Shown: piece after piece, positions 18,063-27,142 of the stretch
Position numbering within the stretch: the first letter of the stretch is position 1
Layout of the letters: each line of letters begins with the position of its first letter
Source of the DNA: Terriglobia bacterium
GTDB lineage: Bacteria > Acidobacteriota > Terriglobia > Bryobacterales > UBA6623
Assembly: GCA_009841225.1 (NCBI GenBank)
Contig: VXMF01000005.1
Location: 1-64,000 of the forward strand
Length of the DNA stretch: 64,000 nucleotides
Direction: 5' to 3'
The notes under the pieces: model-generated
The model's database searches: none
What the model was told of the DNA's origin: nothing
Seen by the model: only the letters and a program-made list of their open reading frames with translations
Translations under genes and position numbers: made by a program

Positions 18063-18071
18063 GGACCCTGG

Positions 18072-19433
18072 GTGCGGACTGTTCGCCGTCACCGGACTTG
18101 CGCGGTGACCGCGCTCTCCGCTCTCGTCTTAGCTGCCGGCGCGTACGCCGGCGAGGCTAGCTTGGTCGAGGCGCTCAAGCAGCGCGACCGGGCGTCCGTC
18201 GCGAAACTGCTGCTGCATGGTGGCGACGCCATCAACGCCGCTCTGCCGGATGGCTCGACGCCGCTGGCTTGGGCCGCGCACTTGCAGGATCTCGAGACCG
18301 CCCGAAGACTGCTAGAGGCCGGTGCCGAGGTCAACACCGCCGACACCTACGGCGACACTCCGCTCACGCTGGCGTGCGCCAATGGCGATGCGCCCATGGT
18401 GATGGCGCTGCTGCAGGCCGGCGCGGATCCGAAGGTCAGTCGCTGGAACGGAGAGACCCCGCTGATGCTGGCAGCCGGTACAGGACTGGCGGATGCAGTG
18501 AAGGTGATGCTCGCGCGAGGCGCCGACCCCGACGCCCAAGAGCGCGGACGCGGCCAGACAGCTCTGATGTGGGCCTCCGCCGACGGCCACCCTGAGACGG
18601 TGGCGGCCCTGGCAGAAGCCGGGGCGGATCTCAACATCCAGTCCGAGCAGGGATTCACAGCTCTGATGTTTGCAATCACCCGCAATGACCTAGCATCGAT
18701 GCGGGTTCTGCTGGAGGCCGGCGCCGACCCAAACACACTCGCCTATGACGGCAGCCGGCCTACGAACATTGCCGCCTCGTACGCCCACAATGACGCGCTA
18801 GAGATGCTGCTGAAACTGAGCGCCGCCAACTCGACACCGGACAACGCAGGCCAGACACCCCTCTACTTGGCGGCCCGGGCCGGCGACGCGAAGGCGGTCG
18901 AAATGCTGCTGGCCGCAGGGGCCGATCCCAACCTACACACCTATCCGGTCGAAGACCTCGGCGCCGACCGCGACCTGCGGAGGAGCGACGCCGAGGACAC
19001 GCCCTTGCTCGCGGCGGCTCTGGAGGGGCATCTCGAGGTGATGCGAATGCTCGTTGCCGCGGGGGCCGACACCAAGGCCCGCACGCAGGATGGTGCGACG
19101 CTGCTGATGCGAGCCGTGCGGAGTGCCCAGATGCCGGTCGTCCAGTACGCCTATACCCTGGACAACGATCTCGCGGCGAAGACCTCGATCGGGCGCACCG
19201 TCATGCATGCATCGGTCATGCTCACCTCGTTTCGCGCGACCGAAGACGAAATCTGCGAGATCATCCGCTTCCTGGCCGACGTGGGCGCGGACCCGGACCC
19301 CATCGACGCAGGGGGGCGGACAGCCATCTCCACCGCGGACGTGTGGCCGATGGAGAAGGCCTCGATGCTGCTGTACGAACTCACGGTCGCCGCGGGTCGG
19401 GAACCGAAGATTCTTCCCACAAACCTCCGGTAG
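18072..19433 (+). CDS. Secreted ankyrin-repeat protein
   Basis: Protein of 453 residues starting with GTG, 9 bases after the DUF1552 stop. A signal peptide (CAVTALSALVLAAGAYAGEA) is followed by roughly eight to ten ankyrin repeats between residues 30 and 440, for example GDTPLTLACANGDAPMVMALLQAGAD and GQTPLYLAARAGDAKAVEMLLAAGAD. Ankyrin repeats bind proteins; no catalytic motif is visible. The fixed order cytochrome (DUF1592), DUF1552 and ankyrin suggests that it is a periplasmic partner or scaffold for the other two. A secreted effector role is conceivable but unsupported. Confidence 0.88.
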   Translation: MRTVRRHRTCAVTALSALVLAAGAYAGEASLVEALKQRDRASVAKLLLHGGDAINAALPDGSTPLAWAAHLQDLETARRLLEAGAEVNTADTYGDTPLTLACANGDAPMVMALLQAGADPKVSRWNGETPLMLAAGTGLADAVKVMLARGADPDAQERGRGQTALMWASADGHPETVAALAEAGADLNIQSEQGFTALMFAITRNDLASMRVLLEAGADPNTLAYDGSRPTNIAASYAHNDALEMLLKLSAANSTPDNAGQTPLYLAARAGDAKAVEMLLAAGADPNLHTYPVEDLGADRDLRRSDAEDTPLLAAALEGHLEVMRMLVAAGADTKARTQDGATLLMRAVRSAQMPVVQYAYTLDNDLAAKTSIGRTVMHASVMLTSFRATEDEICEIIRFLADVGADPDPIDAGGRTAISTADVWPMEKASMLLYELTVAAGREPKILPTNLR

Positions 19434-19445
19434 CACACGTCCCAC

Positions 19446-19474
19446 TTGCCCTCAGCAGCGGTCTGGGTTAGTCT
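19446..19474 (+). promoter_or_regulatory. Sigma70-like promoter for the PspC gene
   Basis: TTGCCC (19446-19451), a 17-base spacer and TAGTCT (19469-19474). The ATG at 19487 would lie only a few bases after the start of transcription, giving a near-leaderless message. The same -35 sequence recurs at the rimP promoter. Confidence 0.45.
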
Positions 19475-19486
19475 CTAGTCAAACAG

Positions 19487-19813
19487 ATGTTTTGCGAAAG
19501 TTGCGGTTTCGAAGTCGAGGAAGACGACCGCTTCTGCCGCCAGTGCGGCAAGGCGGTCGATGGCTCCGCGGCTGAGCAGATTCAACGTATCTGCATGCGC
19601 AAGCGGAAGGGCCGCATGGTGGCCGGCGTTTGCAGCGGCTGCGCGAGCTACTTCGGCAAGGACTTGGCGACGCTTCGAGTCATTTGGACGATCGCGGCGG
19701 TGATTCCGCCAATCTTCCCCGGGGTGGTGGCATACCTAGTGTGCTGGCTGTTATTGCCGGTAGACCCCTCCGAGGAGGCCCCGGCAGCCGACCAAACCGC
19801 GGCGGCCCACTAG
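19487..19813 (+). CDS. Zinc-ribbon and PspC-domain membrane protein
   Basis: Protein of 108 residues. The N-terminus is a zinc ribbon with two CxxC pairs (CESCGFEV, CRQCGKAV, residues 3-22). A PspC domain follows (about 36-95) with MVAGVCSGCASYFGKDLATLRVIW and a hydrophobic membrane span ending LVCWLLLPVDPSEE. PspC proteins act in envelope-stress sensing or repression of phage-shock responses. The zinc-ribbon fusion is common in soil and marine bacteria. There is no psp operon nearby. The next gene begins 11 bases later. Confidence 0.88.
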   Translation: MFCESCGFEVEEDDRFCRQCGKAVDGSAAEQIQRICMRKRKGRMVAGVCSGCASYFGKDLATLRVIWTIAAVIPPIFPGVVAYLVCWLLLPVDPSEEAPAADQTAAAH

Positions 19814-19824
19814 TTCGTCGCGCC

Positions 19825-20814
19825 GTGATCGAGACAGTCGCCTATGCCCGCGCGGGCGTGCTCGGCAACCCTTCCGACGGATATTTCGGCAAGACGCTTG
19901 CCGCCACCGTGCGGAACTTCCGCTCTCGCACGCGGCTATCTCCCAGCGCCCGGCTGGAGATCCGCGGCTCCGCAGCGGACATGCCGGTCTGGGAGAACCT
20001 GGACCAGCTTCGCGCCCACACTCGCTGGCGGGGCTACTACGGCGGAATTCGCATCATCCGCGCGCTGATCATGCGCTTCAGCGACTACTGCGCGTCCGAA
20101 GGGATCGAGCTGCACGGCCGCAACTTCACGATCGAGTACGAATCGAACATCCCGCTGCGCCTAGGAATGGGCGGATCTTCGGCCATCATCACCTCCTCGC
20201 TGCGGGCATTGATGGCCCATTTCGAGGTGGACATCCCGCTACCTGTCCAAGCCAACCTGGTGCTCGAAACAGAGACCCGAGAGCTAGGCGTCTCGGCCGG
20301 CCTGCAGGACCGCGTCGTGCAGGTATACGAGGGCTTGGTCTACATGAACTTCGACCGAGACCTGATGGAATCCAGGGGCTTCGGCGACTACGAATCGATG
20401 GACGCCTCCCTGCTGCCCAACCTGTACGTCGCATACCGCACCAACCTCAGCGAAGGCACCGAGGTGTTCCACAACGATCTGCGGAGCCGCTACGACTCGG
20501 GAGACCCCGCGGTGCGGGCCGCGATGCTGCAGTGGGCCGCGATGGCATCTGAGGGCCGCAAGGCCCTGATCGAGGGAGACACTCAGCGCTTCGGGGAGCT
20601 GATTGACGCCAATTTCGATCTGCGCGCCCAAGTGTGCACGGTGAGCCCGGAAAACGTAGAGATGGTCCGAGCTGCCCGAAACGCGGGCGCAACCGCCAAG
20701 TTCGCCGGATCCGGGGGGGCCATCATCGGCACCTACCGCGACGAAGAGCACTTCGAGAAGCTGAAGGCGGCGCTGGCGAAACTTGACGTGCAAGCGATCC
20801 GGCCCGTCGTCTAG
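19825..20814 (+). CDS. GHMP-family sugar kinase, glucuronokinase-like
   Basis: Protein of 329 residues from the GTG at 19825. The opening AYARAGVLGNPSDGYFGKT and the ATP-loop NIPLRLGMGGSSAIITSSLRAL closely resemble plant-type glucuronokinases, which phosphorylate D-glucuronate at C1; a C-terminal GHMP motif AKFAGSGGAIIG is present. The overall length fits a compact GHMP kinase. Galacturonokinase or another acid-sugar kinase is the alternative. No UDP-sugar pyrophosphorylase is next to it. It sits 11 bases after the PspC gene but the functional link is unclear. It is convergent with the SMP-30 gene. Confidence 0.82.
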   Translation: MIETVAYARAGVLGNPSDGYFGKTLAATVRNFRSRTRLSPSARLEIRGSAADMPVWENLDQLRAHTRWRGYYGGIRIIRALIMRFSDYCASEGIELHGRNFTIEYESNIPLRLGMGGSSAIITSSLRALMAHFEVDIPLPVQANLVLETETRELGVSAGLQDRVVQVYEGLVYMNFDRDLMESRGFGDYESMDASLLPNLYVAYRTNLSEGTEVFHNDLRSRYDSGDPAVRAAMLQWAAMASEGRKALIEGDTQRFGELIDANFDLRAQVCTVSPENVEMVRAARNAGATAKFAGSGGAIIGTYRDEEHFEKLKAALAKLDVQAIRPVV

Positions 20815-20821
20815 GCGGGCC
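20801..20821. terminator. Hairpin between convergent kinase and SMP-30 genes
   Basis: GGCCCG (20801-20806) pairs with CGGGCC (20816-20821) across the kinase stop codon. There is no T-tract on either side, so termination is only a possibility. Confidence 0.2.
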
Positions 20822-20845
20822 ATGGCGCAAGGCGCAGGCTGCGCA

Positions 20846-21805
20846 TCAGGCCGGAGGCCCCGGCAGGCAGCCCGAGGTAAGCGTCCCAACCCGGCACAGA
20901 TAGTCGTCGGAGCACAGATAGAGCACGGAGCCATCGCCTCCCCAGCACAGATTCGCGATGCGCCGGCCCGTTGACACACGCCCCAGAAGTGTTCCGTCCG
21001 GGGCGGCCACCCACACGCCGCCCGGACCCGTCGTGAAGATGTTGCCGGCCCGGTCGACCTTCATCCCGTCCGGCAAGCCCGGAGCTTCGGCAGCGAACTC
21101 GGTGAGATCGATCAGCACGCTGCCGCCACCCAAGCTGCCGTCCGCGAGCACCGGGTAACTCGTCACGATCGCCCTGCGGGGATTGGACTGCGTGACGTAA
21201 AGCAGCCGCTCGTCGGGAGAGAACGCCAGGCCGTTCGGATTCTCCAGCTCGTCGGTCAGCAGCACGGGTTCGCGCTCGCCCGGGCGCACGAGATACACGC
21301 CGCAGAATGGCAGCTCGCGAGCCGGATCGTCGTAGCGGTGGTGGAGCCCGTAGGCCGGATCGGTGAAGTACAGGTCGCCGTTGGAGCGCAGGACCAGGTC
21401 GTTGGGAGAATTCAAGCGCCTGCCCTGGTAGGAATCGGCCAGCGTGACCTTTCCCTCGCCATGCTCGAGCCTGGAAACCCGCCGGTCGCCGTGCTCGCAC
21501 GCCAGCAGCCGGCCCTCGCGGTCCAAGGTCAGGCCGTTCGAGCCCGGTTCCTTGCCGTAGTAGGCCACTCCCGTATATCCGGACGGCTGCATCCACACGC
21601 CGGTCCCGCCGTCCTCGCTCCAGCGATAGATGGAATTGCGCGGGATGTCAGAAAACAGCAGGTGCGCCTCGCTGGCGACCCACACAGGCCCCTCGGGCCA
21701 AGCAAACCCCACGTCGAGCAACTCGATCGGGGCGTCGGCTGCGATCAGGCCGTCGAGCCGTTCATCCAGACGGTCGATGGCCCCTAAGGTCGGAAATTCA
21801 GGCAC
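20846..21805 (-). CDS. SMP-30/gluconolactonase family protein
   Basis: Protein of 319 residues. The GTG at 21805 is chosen because it gives the typical family start just before the first blade (ELLDVGFAWPEGPVWV); an open extension upstream would overlap the rimP promoter region and is rejected. The six-bladed propeller has the metal-site Glu in WPEGP, the NSIYRW and NSPNDLVLRSNGDLYFTDP segments and NPNGLAFSPDERLLYVT. The family hydrolyses sugar lactones or related esters using a divalent metal, so aldonolactone cleavage is plausible. No signal peptide is seen. TAGAAT lies 8 bases upstream of the GTG. Confidence 0.85.
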   Translation of the reverse strand: MPEFPTLGAIDRLDERLDGLIAADAPIELLDVGFAWPEGPVWVASEAHLLFSDIPRNSIYRWSEDGGTGVWMQPSGYTGVAYYGKEPGSNGLTLDREGRLLACEHGDRRVSRLEHGEGKVTLADSYQGRRLNSPNDLVLRSNGDLYFTDPAYGLHHRYDDPARELPFCGVYLVRPGEREPVLLTDELENPNGLAFSPDERLLYVTQSNPRRAIVTSYPVLADGSLGGGSVLIDLTEFAAEAPGLPDGMKVDRAGNIFTTGPGGVWVAAPDGTLLGRVSTGRRIANLCWGGDGSVLYLCSDDYLCRVGTLTSGCLPGPPA

Positions 21806-21813
21806 GATAGGAC

Positions 21814-21819
21814 ATTCTA
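21814..21819 (-). promoter_or_regulatory. Possible -10 element (TAGAAT) for the SMP-30 gene
   Basis: TAGAAT on the minus strand ends 8 bases before the GTG at 21805, compatible with a leaderless transcript. No good -35 box was seen. Confidence 0.35.
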
Positions 21820-21852
21820 TCCCGGCAGCGGCGAAATTCTGCCGCAGCGGTT

Positions 21853-21881
21853 TGCCCGGAGCGCCGGGACCGGCTAGAATG
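21853..21881 (+). promoter_or_regulatory. Sigma70-like promoter of the rimP-nusA-infB operon
   Basis: TTGCCC (21853-21858), exactly 17 bases, then TAGAAT (21876-21881). It lies about 70 bases upstream of the rimP ATG and just before the terminator-like leader hairpin. Confidence 0.6.
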
Positions 21882-21910
21882 GGAGCAGTCGCAGTTTCGG
21901 CGATAACCGA

Positions 21911-21935
21911 AAGTGGGCTTTGGCCCACTTTTTTT
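21911..21935 (+). terminator. Terminator-like hairpin in the rimP leader (attenuator candidate)
   Basis: AAGTGGGC (21911-21918) pairs perfectly with GCCCACTT (21923-21930) around a TTTG loop, and the T-run continues to 21935. It lies between the operon promoter and the rimP ATG at 21950, so it would stop transcription unless read through. Similar hairpins precede rimP in other bacteria (the rimP-leader class). Confidence 0.7.
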
Positions 21936-21949
21936 ATGGTTCCGAGTCG

Positions 21950-22420
21950 ATGGCTTCGCAGCGAAAGGAAATCGTGTCCAAGGTGAGCGAGTTGACGCGC
22001 CAGATCGTCCAATTCGAAGGCTTGGAACTGGTGGACGCCGAATGGAAGGGAGCCCTGCGCGGCGGCCTCCTGAGGGTCTACATCGACAAGCCGACAGGGA
22101 TCACGCACGCCGACTGCGAGCGCGTCTCCCGCCAGCTGTCGGCAGCGCTGGATGTTGAGGACTTGGTGCCGGCCAGCTACACCCTAGAGGTGTCGTCGCC
22201 AGGGTTGGATCGCAAGCTGTCGCAGCCAGCGGACTACCGCCGCTTCCAAGGGCACAAGGCGAAGGTCCGCATGCGAGCCGCACTGGAAGGCAACCGCACC
22301 GTGACGGGCTTGATCGAGGGCACTACGCAGGAGAGCGTGTCACTGCGCACTGCAAGCGGCGAAGCGCTGGAAGTCCCGTTCGCGGACATCGAACTTGCGC
22401 GCCTGGTGGTCGAGGTCTGA
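21950..22420 (+). CDS. rimP: Ribosome maturation factor RimP
   Basis: Protein of 156 residues, a normal RimP length. It assists 30S subunit assembly. An N-terminal alpha/beta domain (LVDAEWKGALRGGLLRVYIDKPTGITHADCERVSRQLSAALD) is followed by the conserved YTLEVSSPGLDRKL segment and an SH3-like C-terminal domain ending in VPFADIELARLVVE. The ATG at 21950 gives the usual N-terminus; an in-frame ATG 30 bases upstream overlaps the leader hairpin and is rejected. It is the first gene of the rimP-nusA-infB-ylxP operon, 28 bases before nusA. Confidence 0.93.
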   Translation: MASQRKEIVSKVSELTRQIVQFEGLELVDAEWKGALRGGLLRVYIDKPTGITHADCERVSRQLSAALDVEDLVPASYTLEVSSPGLDRKLSQPADYRRFQGHKAKVRMRAALEGNRTVTGLIEGTTQESVSLRTASGEALEVPFADIELARLVVEV

Positions 22421-22448
22421 CGGGAGCGGGCAAGGGGCGAGGAAAGAC

Positions 22449-24080
22449 ATGGCAAGGGGACTCTCCACCGAAATCGAACAGCTGAGCCAGCACAAGGGTA
22501 TCTCCCCCGAGATCGTCTTGAGCGCGGTCAAGGACGCCATGCTGGCGGCGGCACGCAAGTTCCATCAGACCGAAGAAGACCTGGTGGCCGAGATCAACCC
22601 CAAGACGGGCGCGGTCGACGTCTACGCGGTCAAGACGGTCACCGACCTGGTGGCCAACCCCACGTTCGAGGTTAGCTTGTCGCAGGCCCGCCGTGTCCAG
22701 CCATCGGCCAGAATCGGCGACGAGGTGCGCTTCCCGGTACCGACCGCGAGCCTTGGCCGCATCGCGGCGATGCAGGCCAAGCAGGTGATCTTCCAAAAGG
22801 TCCGCGAGGCCGAGCGCGAGACGATCTGCAAACAGTTCGAGGGCCGCCTGGGAACGATGGAGTACTGCACGGTCAAGCGCAGCGAAGGCCCGGACCTGAT
22901 CGTGGAACTGGACCGCACCGAGGCTAGGATGCCTCGCCGCGAGCAATCGCGGCTCGAGACCTTCGCCCCAGGCGAGCGCGTTCGGATCGTCATCAAGGCG
23001 GTCGAAAAGGCCGGCCGTGGACCCGCCGTGGTCGCCTCGCGCGCGAGCGAGGAACTGGTCAAGCGGCTGTTCGAACAAGAGGTGCCCGAAATCTACGACA
23101 ACACGGTCGAGATCAAGGCGTGCGCCCGCGAGGCTGGCGAGCGGACCAAGATCGCGGTGCGCTCGCGCGATCGCAACGTCGACGCGGTGGGCGCCTGCGT
23201 CGGCATGAAGGGCATGCGCGTGCAAACGATCATCCGCGAGATCCGCGGCGAGAAGATCGACATCATCGAGTACATCGAAGACCCGCTAGAAATGGTCCGC
23301 TGGGCGCTGAGTCCCGCCAAGGTCACGCGGGTCAACGTCATCGACCCGGAAACGCGCCACATGGAGGTGATTGTCGACGAGTCACAGCTCTCGCTGGCAA
23401 TCGGCAAGAAGGGCCAGAATGTGCGGCTCGCGGCAAAGCTGCTCAACTGGCGCATCGACATCAAGAGCGAGGACCAGAATCGCCGGGATGTCGAAGAGGC
23501 AATGGCGGCCATCAGCGGCAGCGGCACGCCGGTCAGCATCTTGAAGAACTACGGCCTCAGCGAGGGACTGATCGAACGCTTGGTCGAAGCCGGCGCGGCC
23601 ACGCTCGAGGCGGTTGCCGACATGACGCCCGAGCAGCTGATTGAGATCCCCAGCGTGGGGCCTGAACTCGTGGAGCGGATCCGGACGGCGGTGGAGCAGT
23701 GCTACACGCGCCTGGCGCGAACGGTCGGCGCGGTGCAAGCGGTCAGTGAACAGCAGCCAGCCACAGCTGCGCCCGTCGATAGCCCCGATGCCGAGCAGGG
23801 CGCGGAGGCGGCACCGGTTCTGCCGGGAGAGCCGGAATCTAGCACGTCGGAGGAGGAGGACGACGACGTCGACTTCGACGTGGCGGAGCTGGAGAGCTTT
23901 GGTAAGATGAATGTCTATCGCGGACCCGACGATGGGGAGGGGTTCGCGGTGGATGGACAGGGGTATAGCGAGGGTGACGAGGCGCTCGCGACGGCTGGGG
24001 CCGTTGCGGAGGCCGAATCAGCCGCGCGGGTAACTGCGGACGAGTTGGTCCAAGAGGAGAAGAACGATTCGCATCAATGA
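22449..24080 (+). CDS. nusA: Transcription termination/antitermination factor NusA
   Basis: Protein of 543 residues from the ATG at 22449. The N-terminal RNA-polymerase-binding domain (1-130), S1 domain (about 135-200, GERVRIVIKAVE), KH1 and KH2 domains (about 230-345, VGACVGMKGMRVQTII and LAIGKKGQNVRLAAKL) are clear. A helix-hairpin-helix region follows at about 375-430. The last 100 residues are a low-complexity acidic tail (SEEEDDDVDFDVAELESF) not found in short NusA proteins. Its 3' end overlaps the proposed infB start, so the two are probably translationally coupled. Confidence 0.95.
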   Translation: MARGLSTEIEQLSQHKGISPEIVLSAVKDAMLAAARKFHQTEEDLVAEINPKTGAVDVYAVKTVTDLVANPTFEVSLSQARRVQPSARIGDEVRFPVPTASLGRIAAMQAKQVIFQKVREAERETICKQFEGRLGTMEYCTVKRSEGPDLIVELDRTEARMPRREQSRLETFAPGERVRIVIKAVEKAGRGPAVVASRASEELVKRLFEQEVPEIYDNTVEIKACAREAGERTKIAVRSRDRNVDAVGACVGMKGMRVQTIIREIRGEKIDIIEYIEDPLEMVRWALSPAKVTRVNVIDPETRHMEVIVDESQLSLAIGKKGQNVRLAAKLLNWRIDIKSEDQNRRDVEEAMAAISGSGTPVSILKNYGLSEGLIERLVEAGAATLEAVADMTPEQLIEIPSVGPELVERIRTAVEQCYTRLARTVGAVQAVSEQQPATAAPVDSPDAEQGAEAAPVLPGEPESSTSEEEDDDVDFDVAELESFGKMNVYRGPDDGEGFAVDGQGYSEGDEALATAGAVAEAESAARVTADELVQEEKNDSHQ

Positions 24081-27000
24081 GCTAGCACGCGAGCTGGAGG
24101 TCAAGTCCTCCGAGATCATCGCCGTTCTACCTGAGCTAGGCGTTGAGGGGAACAAGTCCCACTCCAGCTCGGTAGACGACGAGCAGGCTAGCCGAATTCG
24201 CGACCTCCTCCACAAGCGAGCAGAGGGCGATAAGCAGGGCGAGCCCGAGCCCGAGTTGGAACTGCCCCTCCGGCGCAAGCGCCGTATGGTCGTCGACCAG
24301 TCGATGGCGGGACCCGCACACCGGAGCACAACCGCGGCCGTGCGCCCCACGATCAAGATCGGCGGTGGCGGAGCCACGCTGTTCCGGCCACCCCTCGGAA
24401 GCGGCGCAGGGCCGGGTGCCGGGGCGGCGCTGCGCCCGCCAATCCAGCCGAAGGCCGAGGGCCCCGCAGCTGCGAGCGCAGTTCCGCCAGTTGAGCCGCC
24501 AGCCGCGCAGCCTCCGCCCGAAATAGCGGTCCAGAAGTCCAAGCCGCTGGAGGCAACGGCCTTGATGGACCGGGTTGACGACGGGGACGCCAAGCCCGAG
24601 CCGCCGCCAATTCCCGCAGTTCTCGGCCCTGAGCCCAAGCGGCCCACCGCAAGCGCAGTCCCGGGCCAGCCGAACAGCCCTGCCCTGCCACCCAAGGCAG
24701 CCGCGCCCTCGATTCCGGGCCCGGCGATCACTGCGCCGCCCGCGATGCCCGGCGCGCGGCCAGCATCGGCAGCACCGACCTCGTCGGCCGGGGCCGCACT
24801 GCCGACGCCGCCGAGACAGCATGCGGCCCCCGCAATTCCAACGCCGAAGCCGCCGGGGATTCCGGGAGCGCCCGAGCCTGCCAGGCCGCAGAAGAAGCTC
24901 TCGCCGGCAGGCCCGGTTCGCCCGATCCGGCCGCCTGGGGTACAGCGCCCCACCGACCCGGCCCTGCGCACGCCCCGGCCCGGCCCACATGCAAGGCCAC
25001 CGGCCGCTTCCGGCGTCTTGGTGCCAGGGCGACCAATCATCCCGCGCACCCACAAGCCTGCACCGATGCCGGGCATTCCGGCCCCCACTCCAGGCACGCC
25101 GGCCGGCTTCCCGCACAAGGGCCCGGGCCAACTCATGGGCGGCATGCGGCCCGGGCTGCCCGGACGCCCGCCGGCGGGCGGACCAGGCGGGCGCCCTCCG
25201 GGCCCCGGCCGGGGCGCTCCCGGGCAGCGCCGTCCGCGGCCGCCGCAGCAACGCAAGCGCGACCTAGAGGCCCTGGCCGAGAGCAAGATCCAGCAACGCA
25301 AGCGCCAGACCGAGATCCCGCGGGCAGGCAATACCGACATCTTCGCGGCCGACGGCACCTCGGTGAAAGAACTGGCGGAAAAGCTCGGGATCAAGGCCAG
25401 CTTCGTCATCAAGTTCTTGGTAGAGCAGGGCCAGTTCGCGACCATCAACCAGCCGCTCGAGCTGGAAAGCATCAAGTCGATCGCCGCGCATTTCGGCGCG
25501 ACCGCTACCGAACTGACGTTCGAAGAAGAGGCGGTGCTGGACATCGATCAAGACGAGAGCGTGGAGGATATCGAGTCGCGGCCTCCTGTCGTGACGATCA
25601 TGGGGCATGTCGACCACGGCAAGACCTCTTTGCTCGATAAGATCCGCTCGACCAATGTCGCTGGCCGCGAGGCTGGCGGCATCACCCAGGCGATCGGTGC
25701 CTATCACGTCATCAAGGACGGCAAGCGGATCGTGTTCATCGACACACCCGGCCACGAGGCGTTCACCAAGATGCGGGCACACGGCGCCTCGGTGACCGAC
25801 ATGGTGGTGCTGGTCGTTGCCGGTGACGACGGCGTCATGCCCCAGACCATCGAAGCCATCGACCACGCCAAGGAGGCCCGCGTCCCGATCATTGTCGCGG
25901 TCAACAAGATGGACCTGGCCAAGGCCGAGCCCGAGCGGGTCAAGCAGCAGCTTTCCGATCGCGGACTGGTGTCGGAAGAGTGGGGCGGCGATACCATCTT
26001 CTGCCCGGTCTCGGCCAAGACAGGAGAGGGCATCGACCACTTGCTCGAAATGATCAATCTGGTCGCCGAGCTGCGCGAACTGCGTGCCAACACGGCTCGG
26101 TCCGCCATCGGAGTGGTGCTGGAGGCGAAGCTCGACCGCGGCAAGGGTCCGGTGGCCACTGTGCTCACCCAAAACGGAACGCTGCGAGTCGGGGACACGT
26201 TCGTGGTCGGTGCAGTCCTGGGCAAGGTTCGCGCAATGATGGACGATCGCGGCAGGAAGGTCAGCACGGCCGGACCGTCCTCGGCGGTCGTCGTTCTGGG
26301 CTTGGACGACCTGCCTGAGCCGGGCGACCAGCTGTCCGTGCTGGCCGACACCGAGAAAGCCCGCAAGATCGTCGAGTTCCGCGAGGAGAAGGCCCGCGAG
26401 CAGGCCATGGCGCAGACGGCGCGCCTGTCGCTGGAGCAGTTCCAAGAGCAGCTCGCCGACGGCCGCGCCCGCGAGCTTCCGATTATTCTCAAGGCCGACT
26501 TCCAGGGCTCTGCGACCGTCCTGCGCGAGACCTTGGCCAAGTTGACCAGCGAAAAGGTCAAGGTGCGCGTGATCCATAGCGGCGTCGGCGCGATCAAGGA
26601 GTCCGACATCCTGCTGGCGATTACGGCGAATGCGATCGTGGTGGGCTTCAATGTACGGCCCGAGCGCTCGGCAGCCTCGCTGGCAGACAAGGAACACATC
26701 GATGTCCGGCTGCACACGGTGATCTACGAATTGGTCGACGAACTCAAGAGAGGCCTGGCAGGCCTGTTGGAGCCGATTCGCAAGGAAGAGGTCCTTGGCC
26801 GGGCGAAAGTCCTCGAAGTCTTCAACATCACAAACGTCGGCACGGTAGCCGGATGCCTGCTCGAGGAGGGCGTGGCGGAAAGCAGCGCCTCGGCCCGGCT
26901 GCTGCGGGACAATGTCGTGATCCACAGCGGCAAGCTGGCCTCGCTGAGGCGCTTCAAAGACGACGTCAAGGAAGTGCGGGCAGGCCAAGAATGCGGCATG

Positions 27001-27099
27001 CATTTCGAGCGCTTCAACGACATCAAGAAGAGCGACGAGATCGAAGTCTTCAAGACGGTCGAGGTCGCCCAGGACATCAACGAGCTGATCCCGGTCTAG
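24067..27099 (+). CDS. infB: Translation initiation factor IF-2, with a likely AUU start codon
   Basis: Protein of about 1010 residues. The IF2_N module begins [14 protein letters not shown], encoded directly from ATT at 24067; an AGGAG ribosome site (24055-24059) sits 7 bases before this ATT. No in-frame ATG, GTG or TTG occurs between an upstream stop at 24031 and the TTG at 24256, which would delete the IF2_N module. A long Pro/Ala-rich linker (about 75-400) precedes a second IF2_N helix (about 433), then the GTPase domain (GHVDHGKT from Gly513, [13 protein letters not shown]) and domains II-IV. The reading frame overlaps the nusA end by 14 bases. IF-2 brings initiator tRNA to the ribosome. 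Confidence 0.93.
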   Translation: MRINELARELEVKSSEIIAVLPELGVEGNKSHSSSVDDEQASRIRDLLHKRAEGDKQGEPEPELELPLRRKRRMVVDQSMAGPAHRSTTAAVRPTIKIGGGGATLFRPPLGSGAGPGAGAALRPPIQPKAEGPAAASAVPPVEPPAAQPPPEIAVQKSKPLEATALMDRVDDGDAKPEPPPIPAVLGPEPKRPTASAVPGQPNSPALPPKAAAPSIPGPAITAPPAMPGARPASAAPTSSAGAALPTPPRQHAAPAIPTPKPPGIPGAPEPARPQKKLSPAGPVRPIRPPGVQRPTDPALRTPRPGPHARPPAASGVLVPGRPIIPRTHKPAPMPGIPAPTPGTPAGFPHKGPGQLMGGMRPGLPGRPPAGGPGGRPPGPGRGAPGQRRPRPPQQRKRDLEALAESKIQQRKRQTEIPRAGNTDIFAADGTSVKELAEKLGIKASFVIKFLVEQGQFATINQPLELESIKSIAAHFGATATELTFEEEAVLDIDQDESVEDIESRPPVVTIMGHVDHGKTSLLDKIRSTNVAGREAGGITQAIGAYHVIKDGKRIVFIDTPGHEAFTKMRAHGASVTDMVVLVVAGDDGVMPQTIEAIDHAKEARVPIIVAVNKMDLAKAEPERVKQQLSDRGLVSEEWGGDTIFCPVSAKTGEGIDHLLEMINLVAELRELRANTARSAIGVVLEAKLDRGKGPVATVLTQNGTLRVGDTFVVGAVLGKVRAMMDDRGRKVSTAGPSSAVVVLGLDDLPEPGDQLSVLADTEKARKIVEFREEKAREQAMAQTARLSLEQFQEQLADGRARELPIILKADFQGSATVLRETLAKLTSEKVKVRVIHSGVGAIKESDILLAITANAIVVGFNVRPERSAASLADKEHIDVRLHTVIYELVDELKRGLAGLLEPIRKEEVLGRAKVLEVFNITNVGTVAGCLLEEGVAESSASARLLRDNVVIHSGKLASLRRFKDDVKEVRAGQECGMHFERFNDIKKSDEIEVFKTVEVAQDINELIPV

Positions 27100-27142
27100 C
27101 GTCTAGGTCGGGGGAGCGCCCACGCACGCCAGGAAGTCGGCG

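Noticed and set aside
21806..22108. Longer N-terminus for the SMP-30 protein
   Set aside because: It would run through the rimP promoter, leader hairpin and rimP start on the other strand, and its residues do not resemble a signal or domain.
24256..24258. TTG as the start of infB
   Set aside because: It would remove the conserved first IF2_N module that is encoded intact from 24067, and it has no good ribosome site.
24018..25544. Long open frames opposite the infB linker
   Set aside because: They are Gly/Ala/Pro/Arg-rich shadows caused by high GC; similar antisense frames occur across most genes here.
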